NCBI RefSeq assembly: GCF_000739915.1
Contig: NZ_BBJT01000004.1
Span: forward strand, 186,001 to 250,000
Source: Paenibacillus chitinolyticus NBRC 15660
GTDB lineage: Bacteria > Bacillota > Bacilli > Paenibacillales > NBRC-103111
DNA length: 64,000 nt
Direction of reading: 5' to 3'
In this document: positions 54,460 to 63,514 of the stretch, one piece after another
Position numbering within the stretch: position 1 is the stretch's first letter
Layout: each line of letters starts with the position of its first letter
The notes under the pieces: generated by a model
What the model was told of the DNA's origin: nothing
Database searches by the model: none
The model's input: only the letters and a program-made list of their open reading frames with translations
Translations under genes and position numbers: made by a program

Positions 54460-55497
54460 GTGTCATTTTTTAAATGGTTTTTTACTAGTATGAAATCACA
54501 GCCTGTGCAAAAGCAGCCAAAAGCTCCGCCCGTCCAATTGTTTTCCTCTTTCGCTCCGTATGGGCTGGGTGTTCTGGAGAACGACAGCCTCAAACCGGTA
54601 GAAGCCCGGTTCAATGAGGTCTTCGGCAAATACGCCAAGTATTGGGATCATGTAAAAGCACGCGTGCTGAAGGAGAATCCGGATATTTCCGAAACCGAGT
54701 ATTCGTGGATTTTCCTGGAGTTCAAACGCTTTCTGGCGCTCAACATTTATTTAAACAACGTGGGCATGTACAGCACGTCCGTGGATGACATCTGGCACGA
54801 AGCTTTGATGTTCACCCGCGATTATCAGGAGTTTTGCCGGGATCTTCTGGGGGAAATGATTCACCATTCGCCGCATGTCGGCGATGCGCCGCAGCCGGGC
54901 GAACACGAGAGAGCCCTGTTCGAGCTGGTCTACTCCCTTGTGTTCCGCTTCTACCCGGAAAATGAACAGCTGCTCGGAAAATTCGGACAGCGCAGGCTTC
55001 ACCCGGAATTCGTCGCATATGCCCGAGATTTTGACTGGAACCGGATCCGGCGGGATTATTTCAAGCCGAATACGATCGTCATTTATGAAGATGCCGTTCA
55101 GGATTTGGTGCATCACCTTTTCAACGGGATCCAGAATGCCCCGCCGGCCGCCGCAGCACGAAATTCCGGCAGGATGTCTTCGGCCGGAAGAACGGCGGCC
55201 TCTTCGTTTAACGCCAACGACGTCTCCGGCGCCGGTTACGGCGCCCTCAGCGCCCTGCTGTTCTACTCCATCCTGAACGGGAACGATGATCGTGAGGGGG
55301 GCGGCGGGAACGGGTCCGGCGATTCGGACTGCAGCAGCTCTTCCTGCAGCTCCTCGGACTCCGGCGGCTCGTCGGACAACAATTCGTCCGGCAGCGGTTC
55401 TTCCTGCAGCAGTTCGTCATGCAGCGGCTCGTCCGACAGCGGTTCTTCCTGCAGCAGTTCTTCTTCATGCAGTAGTTCGTCCTGCAGCAGCTCCTGA
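54460..55497 (+). CDS. GRDP-like protein with Ser/Cys-rich tail
   Basis: A 345-residue protein with GTG start (TGGAGG upstream). The region near 100-140 (VDDIWHEALMFTRDYQEFC, HHSP) fits the glycine-rich-domain-containing family (WHxxLL.TRDYxxFC pattern). Residues 279-345 form a low-complexity tail of Gly then repeating CSSSS and SSSCS units, with about 10 Cys in the last 55 residues. There is no signal peptide. The tail could crosslink, bind metal or become part of a spore or cell-surface layer; that is inference. It is preceded by a TipA-type regulator and followed by a terminator at 55645-55684. Confidence 0.68.
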   Translation: MSFFKWFFTSMKSQPVQKQPKAPPVQLFSSFAPYGLGVLENDSLKPVEARFNEVFGKYAKYWDHVKARVLKENPDISETEYSWIFLEFKRFLALNIYLNNVGMYSTSVDDIWHEALMFTRDYQEFCRDLLGEMIHHSPHVGDAPQPGEHERALFELVYSLVFRFYPENEQLLGKFGQRRLHPEFVAYARDFDWNRIRRDYFKPNTIVIYEDAVQDLVHHLFNGIQNAPPAAAARNSGRMSSAGRTAASSFNANDVSGAGYGALSALLFYSILNGNDDREGGGGNGSGDSDCSSSSCSSSDSGGSSDNNSSGSGSSCSSSSCSGSSDSGSSCSSSSSCSSSSCSSS

Positions 55498-56020
55498 CCC
55501 GGCCGGACGGGAGTAGCAGCGCTTTATGATGTACCACGTGTTTGGGATGAACGATTACGATATTGCCTGTGAGGCTTAACCTGGGAAAGAGTACAGGGCA
55601 GATATTTTTGGAGCGCGCCACATAGTAAATTGAAATGCAAAGATGAGCAGCTTATTCCTAATGGAATAGGCTCTTTTTATTTTGCGACGTGATTATGAAA
55701 CGTTACCGAGAGTCAACTGGAATTGAGCCTGTCCTTGTACAACGTTCTGAATAAATAAAGGGAGGACGCGTGAACGTCCTCCCCATCGACCAGGCTATCC
55801 CCCGGCTGAGATAGCGGCGCGCCACACGTGGCATTTGCAGACATCCGCTATCTCGCATTCCATCATAACGGAAAGCCGAGGGGAACAAATAACAATCAAG
55901 ATTTCTGTAATGTTAGGCATAAACCACTTTCCCGATATAAAGGTTATTAGTCCAATCTTTTAAAAGGGATAGACAATAAACTGTCTTTGAGTTTAATTTT
56001 TGGAGGTGTGCGAACATATT
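55498..56020. other. region with several strong inverted repeats
   Basis: No protein gene is called; a 17-codon ORF (55524-55577, MMYHVFGMND start) looks like a cut-off fragment. A terminator lies at 55645-55684 (bulged GAGC/GGCTC stem plus T run). GGGAGGACG (55760-55768) pairs with CGTCCTCCC (55775-55783), and GAGATAGCGG (55808-55817) pairs with CCGCTATCTC (55845-55854). The last two may be structural or terminator elements. Confidence 0.5.
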
Positions 56021-56863
56021 ATGGACTGTAAGAGACATAAACCCAGGCATATTCATAAAGGGAAAAAAATAGTTAAAGTCAATGTCAGACCCAAAATTAA
56101 CGTGAATGCGCCGCAGGGACCTATGGGGGTTCCAGGTGTACCTGGCCCAGAAGGCCAGCCTGGGCCACAAGGAATTCCTGGGCTTCTTGGACCTGAGGGA
56201 CCGCAAGGACCAATAGGTCCACAGGGCCTACAGGGCCTTCAGGGCCTTCAAGGTATTCCTGGCCCTGCCGGCGGGCCTCCTGGTCCACAGGGTATCCCTG
56301 GCCCTCAGGGTCCACAAGGAATTCCTGGCCCTCAGGGCCTTCAAGGTGACACTGGCGCTCAAGGTTCACAAGGTGAAACTGGCTCCCAAGGCCCACAAGG
56401 TGAAACTGGCGCTCAAGGTGTCCCTGGAGTAGCGGGACCTCCCGGACCAGCCGGAGCAGGGATTTCAGACTTTTTGAGTATTTACCGTTTTGATCCCGGT
56501 ACAGGAACCGATACAGTCCCAGGTAATGCAGCTGTTATTTTTAACGGTGTATTCGCAAACTCTGGGGGAGCATTTACTTTTGTACCACCTTCAGCGACAA
56601 TAACAATCAATGAAACTGGAACTTATTTGATTTCTTTTACTGTTCACAATCAAGGCAATGCTGATTTTAACTTAACTGTAAGTAGTGCTCCTGTTACTCC
56701 TGTTCCTTTTACAGGAAATGGTGGCGGCCCTACATCTGCTGAAGTGATTATTGTCGTTACTGCGGTACCAAAAACAATTCAATTGGTAAATGCCAATGCT
56801 ACACCTGCACAGCTTCATAACCTTACCAACACTACTCTTACGATATTGAAATTAACTCCGTAA
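56021..56863 (+). CDS. collagen-like spore-surface (BclA-type) protein
   Basis: About 280 residues from ATG 56021 (GGAGGTG 12 bases upstream). A basic N-terminus (about 1-32) is followed by 37 Gly-X-Y triplets, broken once by an extra Gly after the 17th (GPAG before GPP). The C-terminal 135 residues form a beta-rich domain of the BclA/C1q-like type ([23 protein letters not shown] end). Such proteins trimerise and build exosporium or coat hair. No signal peptide. Base composition is A/T-richer than around it, and a terminator follows at 56890-56916. Confidence 0.85.
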   Translation: MDCKRHKPRHIHKGKKIVKVNVRPKINVNAPQGPMGVPGVPGPEGQPGPQGIPGLLGPEGPQGPIGPQGLQGLQGLQGIPGPAGGPPGPQGIPGPQGPQGIPGPQGLQGDTGAQGSQGETGSQGPQGETGAQGVPGVAGPPGPAGAGISDFLSIYRFDPGTGTDTVPGNAAVIFNGVFANSGGAFTFVPPSATITINETGTYLISFTVHNQGNADFNLTVSSAPVTPVPFTGNGGGPTSAEVIIVVTAVPKTIQLVNANATPAQLHNLTNTTLTILKLTP

Positions 56864-56889
56864 TAGTGATTAAATATAAGGGTTTATTG

Positions 56890-56916
56890 CCTGCCGTATG
56901 TTTGGCAGGTTTTTTT
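56890..56916 (+). terminator. terminator after the collagen-like gene
   Basis: CCTGCC (56890-56895) and GGCAGG (56904-56909) form a stem with an eight-base loop, followed by seven T residues. Confidence 0.75.
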
Positions 56917-57003
56917 ATAAGCATATGAATGCTTACACGAAATAGTTTGTGCGTTAATCTTGCATCAATTGACTATTAATTATTAGAGATTTGAGTCTAG
57001 TGT

Positions 57004-57291
57004 GGAGGTGGTGCTCCCCTAGGAAACGGTAACCGAGGCGGCCCAGGCGAACCATACGGCAACAAGAAAGCTGTCACAACTGGCGAGTTAGAGTCAATCT
57101 GGATGGATACGTTGACGGATGACGTGCTGAACTTGATTGATCAGGTGGATACGGACCCGATCATGCAGGCTGATGAGTCGATTTACCTCCCGTTTACGAT
57201 CCAGTACGTCGTGATCTGCCCCATAATACTCCTGCCTGAAATACCTCGTTCCGTTCAAGACCGGACCGGTCGAATACCGGCATGCCATTAA
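57004..57291 (+). pseudogene. decayed phage terminase small-subunit fragment
   Basis: In the frame from about 57004 the protein text contains GNGNRGGPGEPYGNKKAVTTGE followed by LESIWMDTL and DVLNLIDQVDTDPI and QADESI. This fits the GAPKGNKNAVTTGEYExI...DTL...LIDQIDTDP...ADESI pattern of PBSX-type terminase small subunits. After about 57200 the reading departs from that pattern and no start with a ribosome site precedes it. It is best read as a remnant of an old prophage, since no other phage gene was seen nearby. Confidence 0.55.
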
Positions 57292-57463
57292 CTGGGCCGG
57301 TCTGGACGGCAAAGTTTTTTACGGCGCTTACGAAGCCATCGAGAAACAGTTCACCCGCCACAACAAGAGCATCGACGACTGGTCCGTCAAACAGAAAATC
57401 GACCATACCGCCGCTTTTTCGCAGTTCGTGCAGACGCTGCCTAAAGACGGGGTCACAGGGTAA
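57239..57463 (+). pseudogene. unidentified coding fragment
   Basis: A 74-residue open frame follows a stop in its own frame and runs to a TAA at 57461. The protein text (LVPFKTGPVEYRHAINWAG, then a charged helix-like part) looks like real protein, not noise, but has no start and no recognisable family. It overlaps the last bases of the YhhN-family gene on the other strand. It may be a broken C-terminus of a lost gene. Confidence 0.3.
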
Positions 57464-58148
57464 ACGCGTAAACGATGCACATCTGGGCCGCCACGTAGGT
57501 CAGCCATACCCAGTATCCCTGATGCCGGAGCAACCTGCCGCCGATGGCTGCGGCCCCGATGATCGTGTCCGAAACGACGAAGAGCAGCCCGCCGACAGCC
57601 GTCAGCCAGAGCGCCCCGCCAAGGGACCAGGCCATAGCAGCCGCAGCCGACGCCATAGCCCCGATCCACAAGCCGTAGACGAGCGAGCCGATGTTGAACA
57701 AGCGCGGAGCGTCGGGATTGCGGATCAGAAGCAGCCAGGCGGCGATCAGCACCAGGCCGTAGAACACGGCGACGACAGCCAGGCCCGCGTTCATCAGGTC
57801 AAGGCCTTCATGGTGCAGGGCAGCCGCAAACGCCGCGATATAGAAGACGTGCGCCACGGCGAACGTCAGCATTCCGCCGATCATCGGATGCCTCCAGGGA
57901 ATGATCCCGGCCATGGACAAATCGCCGATAAACGACCAGGCCATTCCCCAGAAAATCCACTCTTTGGAGGAGGACGCCGGATCATCCCGCCACAAAGCAA
58001 AAGCAGCCGCGGTAAGTGTCAGACTGATCAGCATCCGCACCCATAACGGAAGCCGGACCTCCGTGCTTTTACGCCGGGCATCCGACATTCCAAGACCGGT
58101 ACCGGCGGCAAACAAGATCACTTGAACGGCCCAAAGCCATCCCATCAT
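57453..58148 (-). CDS. YhhN family membrane protein (lysoplasmalogenase-like)
   Basis: About 231 residues from ATG 58148, which follows GGAGGAGGGGG. The protein has about eight hydrophobic segments and the family motifs (HVFYIAAF near residue 98, SDTIIGAAAIGG near residue 190, and a final YVAAQ region). The YhhN/TMEM86 family cleaves the vinyl-ether bond of lysoplasmalogens or acts on related ether lipids. Function in this organism is not known. Confidence 0.82.
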   Translation of the reverse strand: MMGWLWAVQVILFAAGTGLGMSDARRKSTEVRLPLWVRMLISLTLTAAAFALWRDDPASSSKEWIFWGMAWSFIGDLSMAGIIPWRHPMIGGMLTFAVAHVFYIAAFAAALHHEGLDLMNAGLAVVAVFYGLVLIAAWLLLIRNPDAPRLFNIGSLVYGLWIGAMASAAAAMAWSLGGALWLTAVGGLLFVVSDTIIGAAAIGGRLLRHQGYWVWLTYVAAQMCIVYAFTL

Positions 58149-58381
58149 CGTTTCCCCCTCCTCCCGTGCACACCCATGCACGCCTAAGCCGTTACCTATT
58201 CTTACCCCGCGTGTCCCGCGAGCAATCCGGCTCTTTTTTAACCCGTGCATAAATGAACGCGTTTCACCCGCCAAACTCCATCGAAAGCCGGCCAAGTCCG
58301 CACGTTTATACACGTTATGCGCGTTCCTCGTTTCTTATCCTGCCTTTTCCACTGTCCCTTACTGCGCATTTCCCCATAAAA

Positions 58382-58410
58382 AAAGGACGGCCGAAACCCG
58401 GCCGTCCTTT
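58382..58410 (-). terminator. terminator of the MATE/DUF817 pair
   Basis: A 12-base stem AAAGGACGGCCG (58382-58393 with 58399-58410) directly follows the MATE stop codon on the minus strand and is followed by a T run. It lies partly inside the stop codon of the gene. Confidence 0.82.
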
Positions 58411-59753
58411 CAGCGGCCTTCGGCCTCTTTAATCCGCACCGCAGCCCAGTCCGTCCGGTAGAACCGGTACATGACGGCAAGGCCGAAGGCGGCGATAAAC
58501 GAATACAGTGAAATCCAGGCGCCGGCCGAACCGAATCCCCACACAAAGGTGAGCAAATACGCAAGTGGCACGAAAAAGACCCAACTGAGCACAAGCGAAG
58601 TTCCCAGCAAGAAGGTCGTATCTCCGATTCCCCGCAGACCACCCGCGTAGAAATTCAGGAGACCGTCAAACAATTGCAAAAACGCGGAAATCCGGATGAG
58701 GTCGGCGGCAAGCACGTAAACCTCCGGGTCCTGAGAATACAGCTTCGCGATCGGAACCGCGAAAACGAACTCCACCGCGCCCAGGACCAGCAGGCAGATG
58801 CTGCCGAGCACCGCCGTGTCGGTGCCGTACCGGCGGGCCAAGTCGGGCCGGTGCTTGCCGACCTCGCGCCCGACGAGGATCGTCGCCGTGGATGCGAAGG
58901 CGAAAGCCGGCATGAAGCCGAGTGACATCACGTTCAGGGCAATCTCGTTGGCGGCCAGCGCCTCCGTCCCCAAGCGGGTCACGAACATCGTGAACACGAA
59001 CATGGCCAGGCTCATCGCGAATTCCTGCATGCCGAGCTTCCCGCTTTCACCGGCGATCAGGCGCGCTTCCCTGCGGTCAAGCTTGACCCGGGTGCGGGTC
59101 CGGTATTTGTCATGGAGCCGGAAAAACACGATGTACACGGAGCCGATACTGCAGATGGCTTCCCCGATCAGGACGGCCAGCCCGGCGCCCGGAAGCCCCA
59201 GCTCGGGAAATCCGAGATGCCCGTACGTTAACCCGTAAGTGAACACAATCATCGCCGCATTCCCCAGAATCGTAAGTGCCATAGGAGATCGGGTATCTCC
59301 GATTCCCCTCAGGAATCCGAAAAGGGCAAAATTCAGCACGGAAAACGCCATCGCATAAAACCGGAGCTCCAGATATTCCTTCCCTGCGGCGACCAGCTCT
59401 TCAGAGCTTCCCATCAGCCGCAGAATCCCTTCGCTTCCGAGCCACCCCGCAGCCAGGATGACGGCAATGAGAGCCAGACAAAGATAAAGCGCGATGTACG
59501 TGCGCTCCACGCCTTTCTTCATATCTCCGGCCCCGAAATTTTGAGCCACAAGATAATTTACCGTGTGACCGATCCCCGAGCAGGCCGCCCAGGCGTTGTA
59601 CATAATAATGTTGCAGATTCCTACCGCAGCGATGACGAGAGCGCCCATCGGGCCTACCATCATCAAATTAATCGTACCGGTCAGCGTCGCCGCCGCGAAC
59701 GACACGATCGACGGAACCGCAAGCCGCAAAATCATTCCCCAATTTGTAAACAT
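58410..59753 (-). CDS. MATE family efflux transporter
   Basis: A 447-residue protein with about 12 membrane segments and the two-fold MATE pattern (an N-terminal half containing PSIVSFAAATLTGTINLMMVGP and a second half with FASTATILVGREVG near residue 290). MATE proteins export cationic drugs or metabolites with sodium or protons. It follows the DUF817 gene by three bases, so the two are co-transcribed. Confidence 0.93.
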   Translation of the reverse strand: MFTNWGMILRLAVPSIVSFAAATLTGTINLMMVGPMGALVIAAVGICNIIMYNAWAACSGIGHTVNYLVAQNFGAGDMKKGVERTYIALYLCLALIAVILAAGWLGSEGILRLMGSSEELVAAGKEYLELRFYAMAFSVLNFALFGFLRGIGDTRSPMALTILGNAAMIVFTYGLTYGHLGFPELGLPGAGLAVLIGEAICSIGSVYIVFFRLHDKYRTRTRVKLDRREARLIAGESGKLGMQEFAMSLAMFVFTMFVTRLGTEALAANEIALNVMSLGFMPAFAFASTATILVGREVGKHRPDLARRYGTDTAVLGSICLLVLGAVEFVFAVPIAKLYSQDPEVYVLAADLIRISAFLQLFDGLLNFYAGGLRGIGDTTFLLGTSLVLSWVFFVPLAYLLTFVWGFGSAGAWISLYSFIAAFGLAVMYRFYRTDWAAVRIKEAEGR

Positions 59754-59756
59754 AGA

Positions 59757-60572
59757 CTACTCCTCCGGCACCGCCGCCGGAACCATCCTCCCGTCAGGCT
59801 TGTTTTCCGATTGTTTGACCCGCTTAAGCTGCGCGACAATCAGGAAGCTCACGATGACCAGCAGGAACCACGAGCTCATTTTGCCGAAAGAAACGAGCTG
59901 CCAGCTCTCCCTCTGGTTCGGATACTGCCACGCTCCCAGGAAGGTTGCGATATTTTCCGCCAGCCAAATAAAAAAGCCGATCAGAAAAAAAGAAAGGACG
60001 AGCGGCATCCGGTACGTTTGCCTGCCGACGGTAAACAGGACCGCAGTCCGGAAAAACAGCACGAACAGCAGAGCGGTCAGCACCCAGCGCAAATCCCAGA
60101 TATAATGGTGGGTCATAAAATTCAGATAGATTCCGGCTCCGAGCGGGACCGTAAACCAAGGCGAAGGCCAGCGCGTCAGCTCCACATGCAATCTCCGCCA
60201 GGCCTGGCACAAATAACTCGCCACGCTCGCGTACATAAACCCGCTGTAAAGCGGTACTCCCCATACTTTCGTCCAGGCTTCCTCCGGATACGACCAGGAG
60301 CCCATATTCACCTTATAAATCTCCAGCGCCAGCCCGATCAGATGGAACAGGCAGATCACTTTCACTTCATCCCGGGTTTCAAGCCCCGTCCGGACCATCG
60401 CCCACTGGATCAGCAGACAGATGACCAGCATGAGGTCATACATGTGAGGGACGTTTGCCGATTTCAGAACAGCCAGACTGATAAAAATAAGAACGGGAAA
60501 CAGGCACGAAAGAGCTTCCAGCCAGCCGAAAAGCAGCAGCTGCCGAATCCCGTAACGTACGGATCGAATCAT
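59757..60572 (-). CDS. DUF817 family membrane protein
   Basis: About 271 residues from ATG 60572, which has GGGAGGG six bases upstream. Seven or eight hydrophobic segments are seen, with the family motifs WSYPEEAWTKVWGVPLYSGFMYASV near the middle (FWSYP and GFMYASV parts) and WQYPNQ near the end. Function of DUF817 is unknown. It is the first gene of a pair with the MATE exporter. Confidence 0.85.
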   Translation of the reverse strand: MIRSVRYGIRQLLLFGWLEALSCLFPVLIFISLAVLKSANVPHMYDLMLVICLLIQWAMVRTGLETRDEVKVICLFHLIGLALEIYKVNMGSWSYPEEAWTKVWGVPLYSGFMYASVASYLCQAWRRLHVELTRWPSPWFTVPLGAGIYLNFMTHHYIWDLRWVLTALLFVLFFRTAVLFTVGRQTYRMPLVLSFFLIGFFIWLAENIATFLGAWQYPNQRESWQLVSFGKMSSWFLLVIVSFLIVAQLKRVKQSENKPDGRMVPAAVPEE

Positions 60573-60785
60573 GGGAAACCCTCCCTTCAGCATATAGAGG
60601 TCCCAAGCGTTCTCGCTCGGAATCCATTCCTCTGCTAGTTTAGCACAAGTTTTTCAAGCAGGGAGAAAATAAAGCCGGAAAAAATCCCGCAACTATTTGC
60701 GCCGCGGGTATTGACAGAACCTTTTTTTGAAGGAAAAATGAGGGGGCAGTGCTGTCAAACCGAACTCACTTAAAGGCGGTGCACG

Positions 60786-61853
60786 ATGAGTAAACACGTC
60801 TCCATGCAAAATATTGCCGACCGGCTTGGCATTTCAAAATACACCGTTTCACAAGCGCTTTCAGGCAAAGACGGGGTCAGCGACGAAACGCGGCTGAAAA
60901 TCATGGAAACCGCCCGGACCATGGGCTACCGCAAAAAAATAAACAAAAGCCCGGCCGCGGCCGGACTTTTCCAGGAGAGGGATGGCAGAAGAAAAGAAAT
61001 AACCTCTTCCTCCTCCGATCCTTATATGCTCGTATGGATACACAGCGCCAAGCAGCAGGACCCGTTCTTCTGGCCGAAGGTCATCGACGGCCTCGCTCAA
61101 ACGTGCCGCGATCTTCAGGCAGACTACATGCTGATTTCCGTCCCGCCCCACCGGGAAGACGAACTGGCCATGCCGGGATTTTTGGACCCGGCACGGTGTA
61201 TGGGCCACATTCTGCTCGGCACCTTTTCGACGCGGGCGGTCATCTCACTGCAGCAAACCGGGCTGCCGCTCGTGCTTGTGGACCATGAGGAACCCCTCGT
61301 GGACGTGGACTGTGTCGTCAACAGCAATGTCGACGCCGCAGTGGCCGCGTCCAAGCAGCTTTTCCGGGAAGGCTGCGACTCGCTCGTTTTCGTCGGGAGC
61401 GACTCCTTCTCCGTCAGCTTCAGGGAACGCGCGCTGGGCTGCCGGATCGCCGCCGAGGAAGCGGCCGAATCGGGCCGTCCCGTCTGCCTGAGCAAGTGGA
61501 ACGTGCCTTACGCGAGTCCGACGTGGCCCCACGATCTGGCGGTCCGCGTGGGCTCCGTTTCCACGAGCGAGCTGCCGGACGGCTTCATCTGCGCGAACGA
61601 TCACATCGCGCTGCGGCTGATGGCTCTGCTCAAGCAGCGGGGCTTCGACATCCCCGGACAGTGCCGCGTGATCGGTTTCGACAACATCGAAGCGGCGGCC
61701 GCTTCGTCGCCTACGCTCAGCACGGTCGAGCTGAGCAAGGAGCTCCTCGGCATCCGGGCGGTAGAGACGCTCCTCTACCGCAAGCGCCATCCCGGCCGCG
61801 CTCACGAGAAGATCGTCCTCGCGCCGGAATTCATCGCGCGGGCGTCGGGCTAG
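60786..61853 (+). CDS. LacI family regulator
   Basis: A 355-residue repressor with the helix-turn-helix SMQNIADRLGISKYTVSQAL at 6-25, then a periplasmic-binding-protein-type effector domain with the GFDNIEAAA segment near residue 300 in the position that is usual for this family. No sugar genes lie next to it, so its target is unclear. It ends in front of a G/C-rich tandem repeat region. Confidence 0.9.
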   Translation: MSKHVSMQNIADRLGISKYTVSQALSGKDGVSDETRLKIMETARTMGYRKKINKSPAAAGLFQERDGRRKEITSSSSDPYMLVWIHSAKQQDPFFWPKVIDGLAQTCRDLQADYMLISVPPHREDELAMPGFLDPARCMGHILLGTFSTRAVISLQQTGLPLVLVDHEEPLVDVDCVVNSNVDAAVAASKQLFREGCDSLVFVGSDSFSVSFRERALGCRIAAEEAAESGRPVCLSKWNVPYASPTWPHDLAVRVGSVSTSELPDGFICANDHIALRLMALLKQRGFDIPGQCRVIGFDNIEAAAASSPTLSTVELSKELLGIRAVETLLYRKRHPGRAHEKIVLAPEFIARASG

Positions 61854-61860
61854 CGCAGGC

Positions 61861-62138
61861 GGTATGCCGCGAGTACAGCGCGGTATGCCGCGAGTACAGC
61901 GCGGTATGCCGCTGACGCGAGTACAGCCGCGGCGAAGCCTGCGGCGCGGAACCGGCGGGCCTCACGCAGAAAGCGTGGCCATGCCGTCTGCGGCCCCTGC
62001 GCTCCTCACGCGGAGAGCACGGCCTGCCGCCTGCGGCCCCTGCTGCGCCTCACGCCGAGAGCTCGGCCCTGCCGTCTGCGGGGCCCCTGCGCTCCTCACG
62101 CGGAGAGCTCGGCCATGCCGTCTGCGGCCCCTGCGCGC
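61861..62138. repeat. tandem repeat array between a LacI gene and a methyltransferase gene
   Basis: A first block has two full copies and one part copy of the 21-base unit GGTATGCCGCGAGTACAGCGC (61861-61902, then a variant). A second block holds four tandem copies of a 44-46-base unit starting CTCACGC (61961-62004, 62005-62048, 62049-62094, 62095-62138), with inner inverted halves. The last unit stops two bases before the methyltransferase stop codon. Confidence 0.8.
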
Positions 62139-62139
62139 C

Positions 62140-62916
62140 TCAGCCCAGCGGCTTTCGGGCCAGCACCCGGATCCGGCAGTAATCGCCGGTCCAGGCGCCG
62201 TCCCGGAACAGGGCGGGGCGCAGGCGCTCCTCCACGCCCTGCGTGATGCGCTCCTGCGTCGCCGCGTCGATTCCGGCGAAGAAGCTGCCGGCAAACGCGT
62301 GCAGCCAGTGCCGGATGGCCTGCTCTCCTCCCGGCAGCGGCGTCGGCCGGTCAAAGATCTCCGCGTAGCGGACATCGAGCCCGGCCCTCTCCAGCACGCC
62401 CGTATATTCCCCGATAGTCGGGAAATACCAAGGGTTTCGCGGCTCGGGGTCGATCCCCGCTTCGCGCACGGCCTCGTGAATCGCCCGCTCGATCCGGGCC
62501 ACGTTGCCGAAGCCGCCGAATTCGGCCGCGAACCGCCCTCCCGGCCGCAGCGCTTCCGCTACCGTCCGCGCGGCTTCATCGGCCTGCGGGACCCAGTGCA
62601 GCGCGGCGTTGGAGAACACCGCGTCGAACGTCCGGCCGCTCCGGTATGTTCTCGCGTCTCCCACCTCAAAAGCAAGCTCAGGATAGTTCTGTCTCGCCTG
62701 CTCTATCATGGCCTCCGAGAAATCCACCCCTGTCACTTGCGCGCCGAGAAGGGCTATTTCGTGCGCAAGGGTGCCCGTTCCGCACCCCAGATCGAGAACC
62801 GATTCTCCCGGGACCGGACTCAGAAGGTCCATCACCCCTTGGCCGAGCCTGGATACAAAATACATCTGCGTATCATAATGCCCCGCGTCCCACTTACCTT
62901 GTTCCGCTTCGTTCAT
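62140..62916 (-). CDS. class I SAM-dependent methyltransferase (trans-aconitate methyltransferase-like)
   Basis: About 258 residues from ATG 62916 (GGGAGG eight bases upstream). Motif I LDLGCGTGTLAHEI and motif II GVDFSEAMIEQAR match SAM-binding, followed by GDARTY and LHWVPQ near residue 110. The YDTQMYFVSRLGQGVMD start and the WYFPTIGEY region fit the trans-aconitate methyltransferase group, which makes the methyl ester of trans-aconitate; other substrates are possible. Confidence 0.88.
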   Translation of the reverse strand: MNEAEQGKWDAGHYDTQMYFVSRLGQGVMDLLSPVPGESVLDLGCGTGTLAHEIALLGAQVTGVDFSEAMIEQARQNYPELAFEVGDARTYRSGRTFDAVFSNAALHWVPQADEAARTVAEALRPGGRFAAEFGGFGNVARIERAIHEAVREAGIDPEPRNPWYFPTIGEYTGVLERAGLDVRYAEIFDRPTPLPGGEQAIRHWLHAFAGSFFAGIDAATQERITQGVEERLRPALFRDGAWTGDYCRIRVLARKPLG

Positions 62917-63077
62917 TCCGAACGCCTCCCGTTCCCGTCTGTGCGGGGTAGTACATTCAGTATGAAGAACAAGACTTATAATGTCTAATATATAAAAACT
63001 ACGTTCTTTATAGTTTTTTCCTATAAACAAATCCGGACAAGCGCATTTCTACGCCTGCGGATTTGCTTTTTCTTCTA

Positions 63078-63344
63078 TTACACATACCGTTCCAAATAGG
63101 ATAAAACGACCGACACCAAAGCAAATACGAGCGCCGTCAGCGTAATTTTGGAACGAATGAATCCGGCCATCCCTTTGTTCTGCTTTTCGAGCTGTTTTTG
63201 CTTGTTGGGGACCTCGATTTGACGCGGGTCATTGTCTTTTCTTCTCATCGTAAAGGCCTGGAAACCGATGCCGCTCACGATTGCCGACACAATGAGCAGA
63301 ATTAAAGCCAGTAAAAATAATGTATCCGAAATTGATCTAAGCAC
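63078..63344 (-). CDS. small two-helix membrane protein (DUF3899-like)
   Basis: An 88-residue protein with two hydrophobic segments (about 5-30 and 66-86) and a basic, Gln/Lys-rich middle loop. The layout resembles the short DUF3899-type proteins of Bacillales, but the match is weak. Function unknown. Confidence 0.6.
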   Translation of the reverse strand: MLRSISDTLFLLALILLIVSAIVSGIGFQAFTMRRKDNDPRQIEVPNKQKQLEKQNKGMAGFIRSKITLTALVFALVSVVLSYLERYV

Positions 63345-63456
63345 AAGCGACCATCCTTATCTTATCCGATTACGGGTTATTTCTTTATTATACTTCATTT
63401 GCCCAATAGAATCTCCCTCTTCCGTCCTTTCCCGCCGTTATCCGCCTAAAGAAAGG

Positions 63457-63494
63457 AAGGCCGCCCGCTTCTGCGGACAGCCTGCTGCGGCCTT
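63457..63494 (-). terminator. probable terminator of the coat-like gene
   Basis: AAGGCCGC (63457-63464) pairs with GCGGCCTT (63487-63494) across a 22-base loop. It lies 21 bases after the gene's stop on the minus strand, but the following T run is mixed. Confidence 0.5.
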
Positions 63495-63514
63495 AAGCCT
63501 ATTTATCCTTTTCG

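Noticed and set aside
55524-55577. 17-codon ORF starting MMYHVFGMND
   Set aside because: The start looks like that of a real protein but it ends after 17 codons and has no ribosome site; kept as a possible fragment in the region note.
61864-62988. 374-codon plus-strand frame over the tandem repeat and methyltransferase
   Set aside because: Runs antisense through a gene with clear SAM-binding motifs; protein text is Arg/Pro/Ala-rich shadow.
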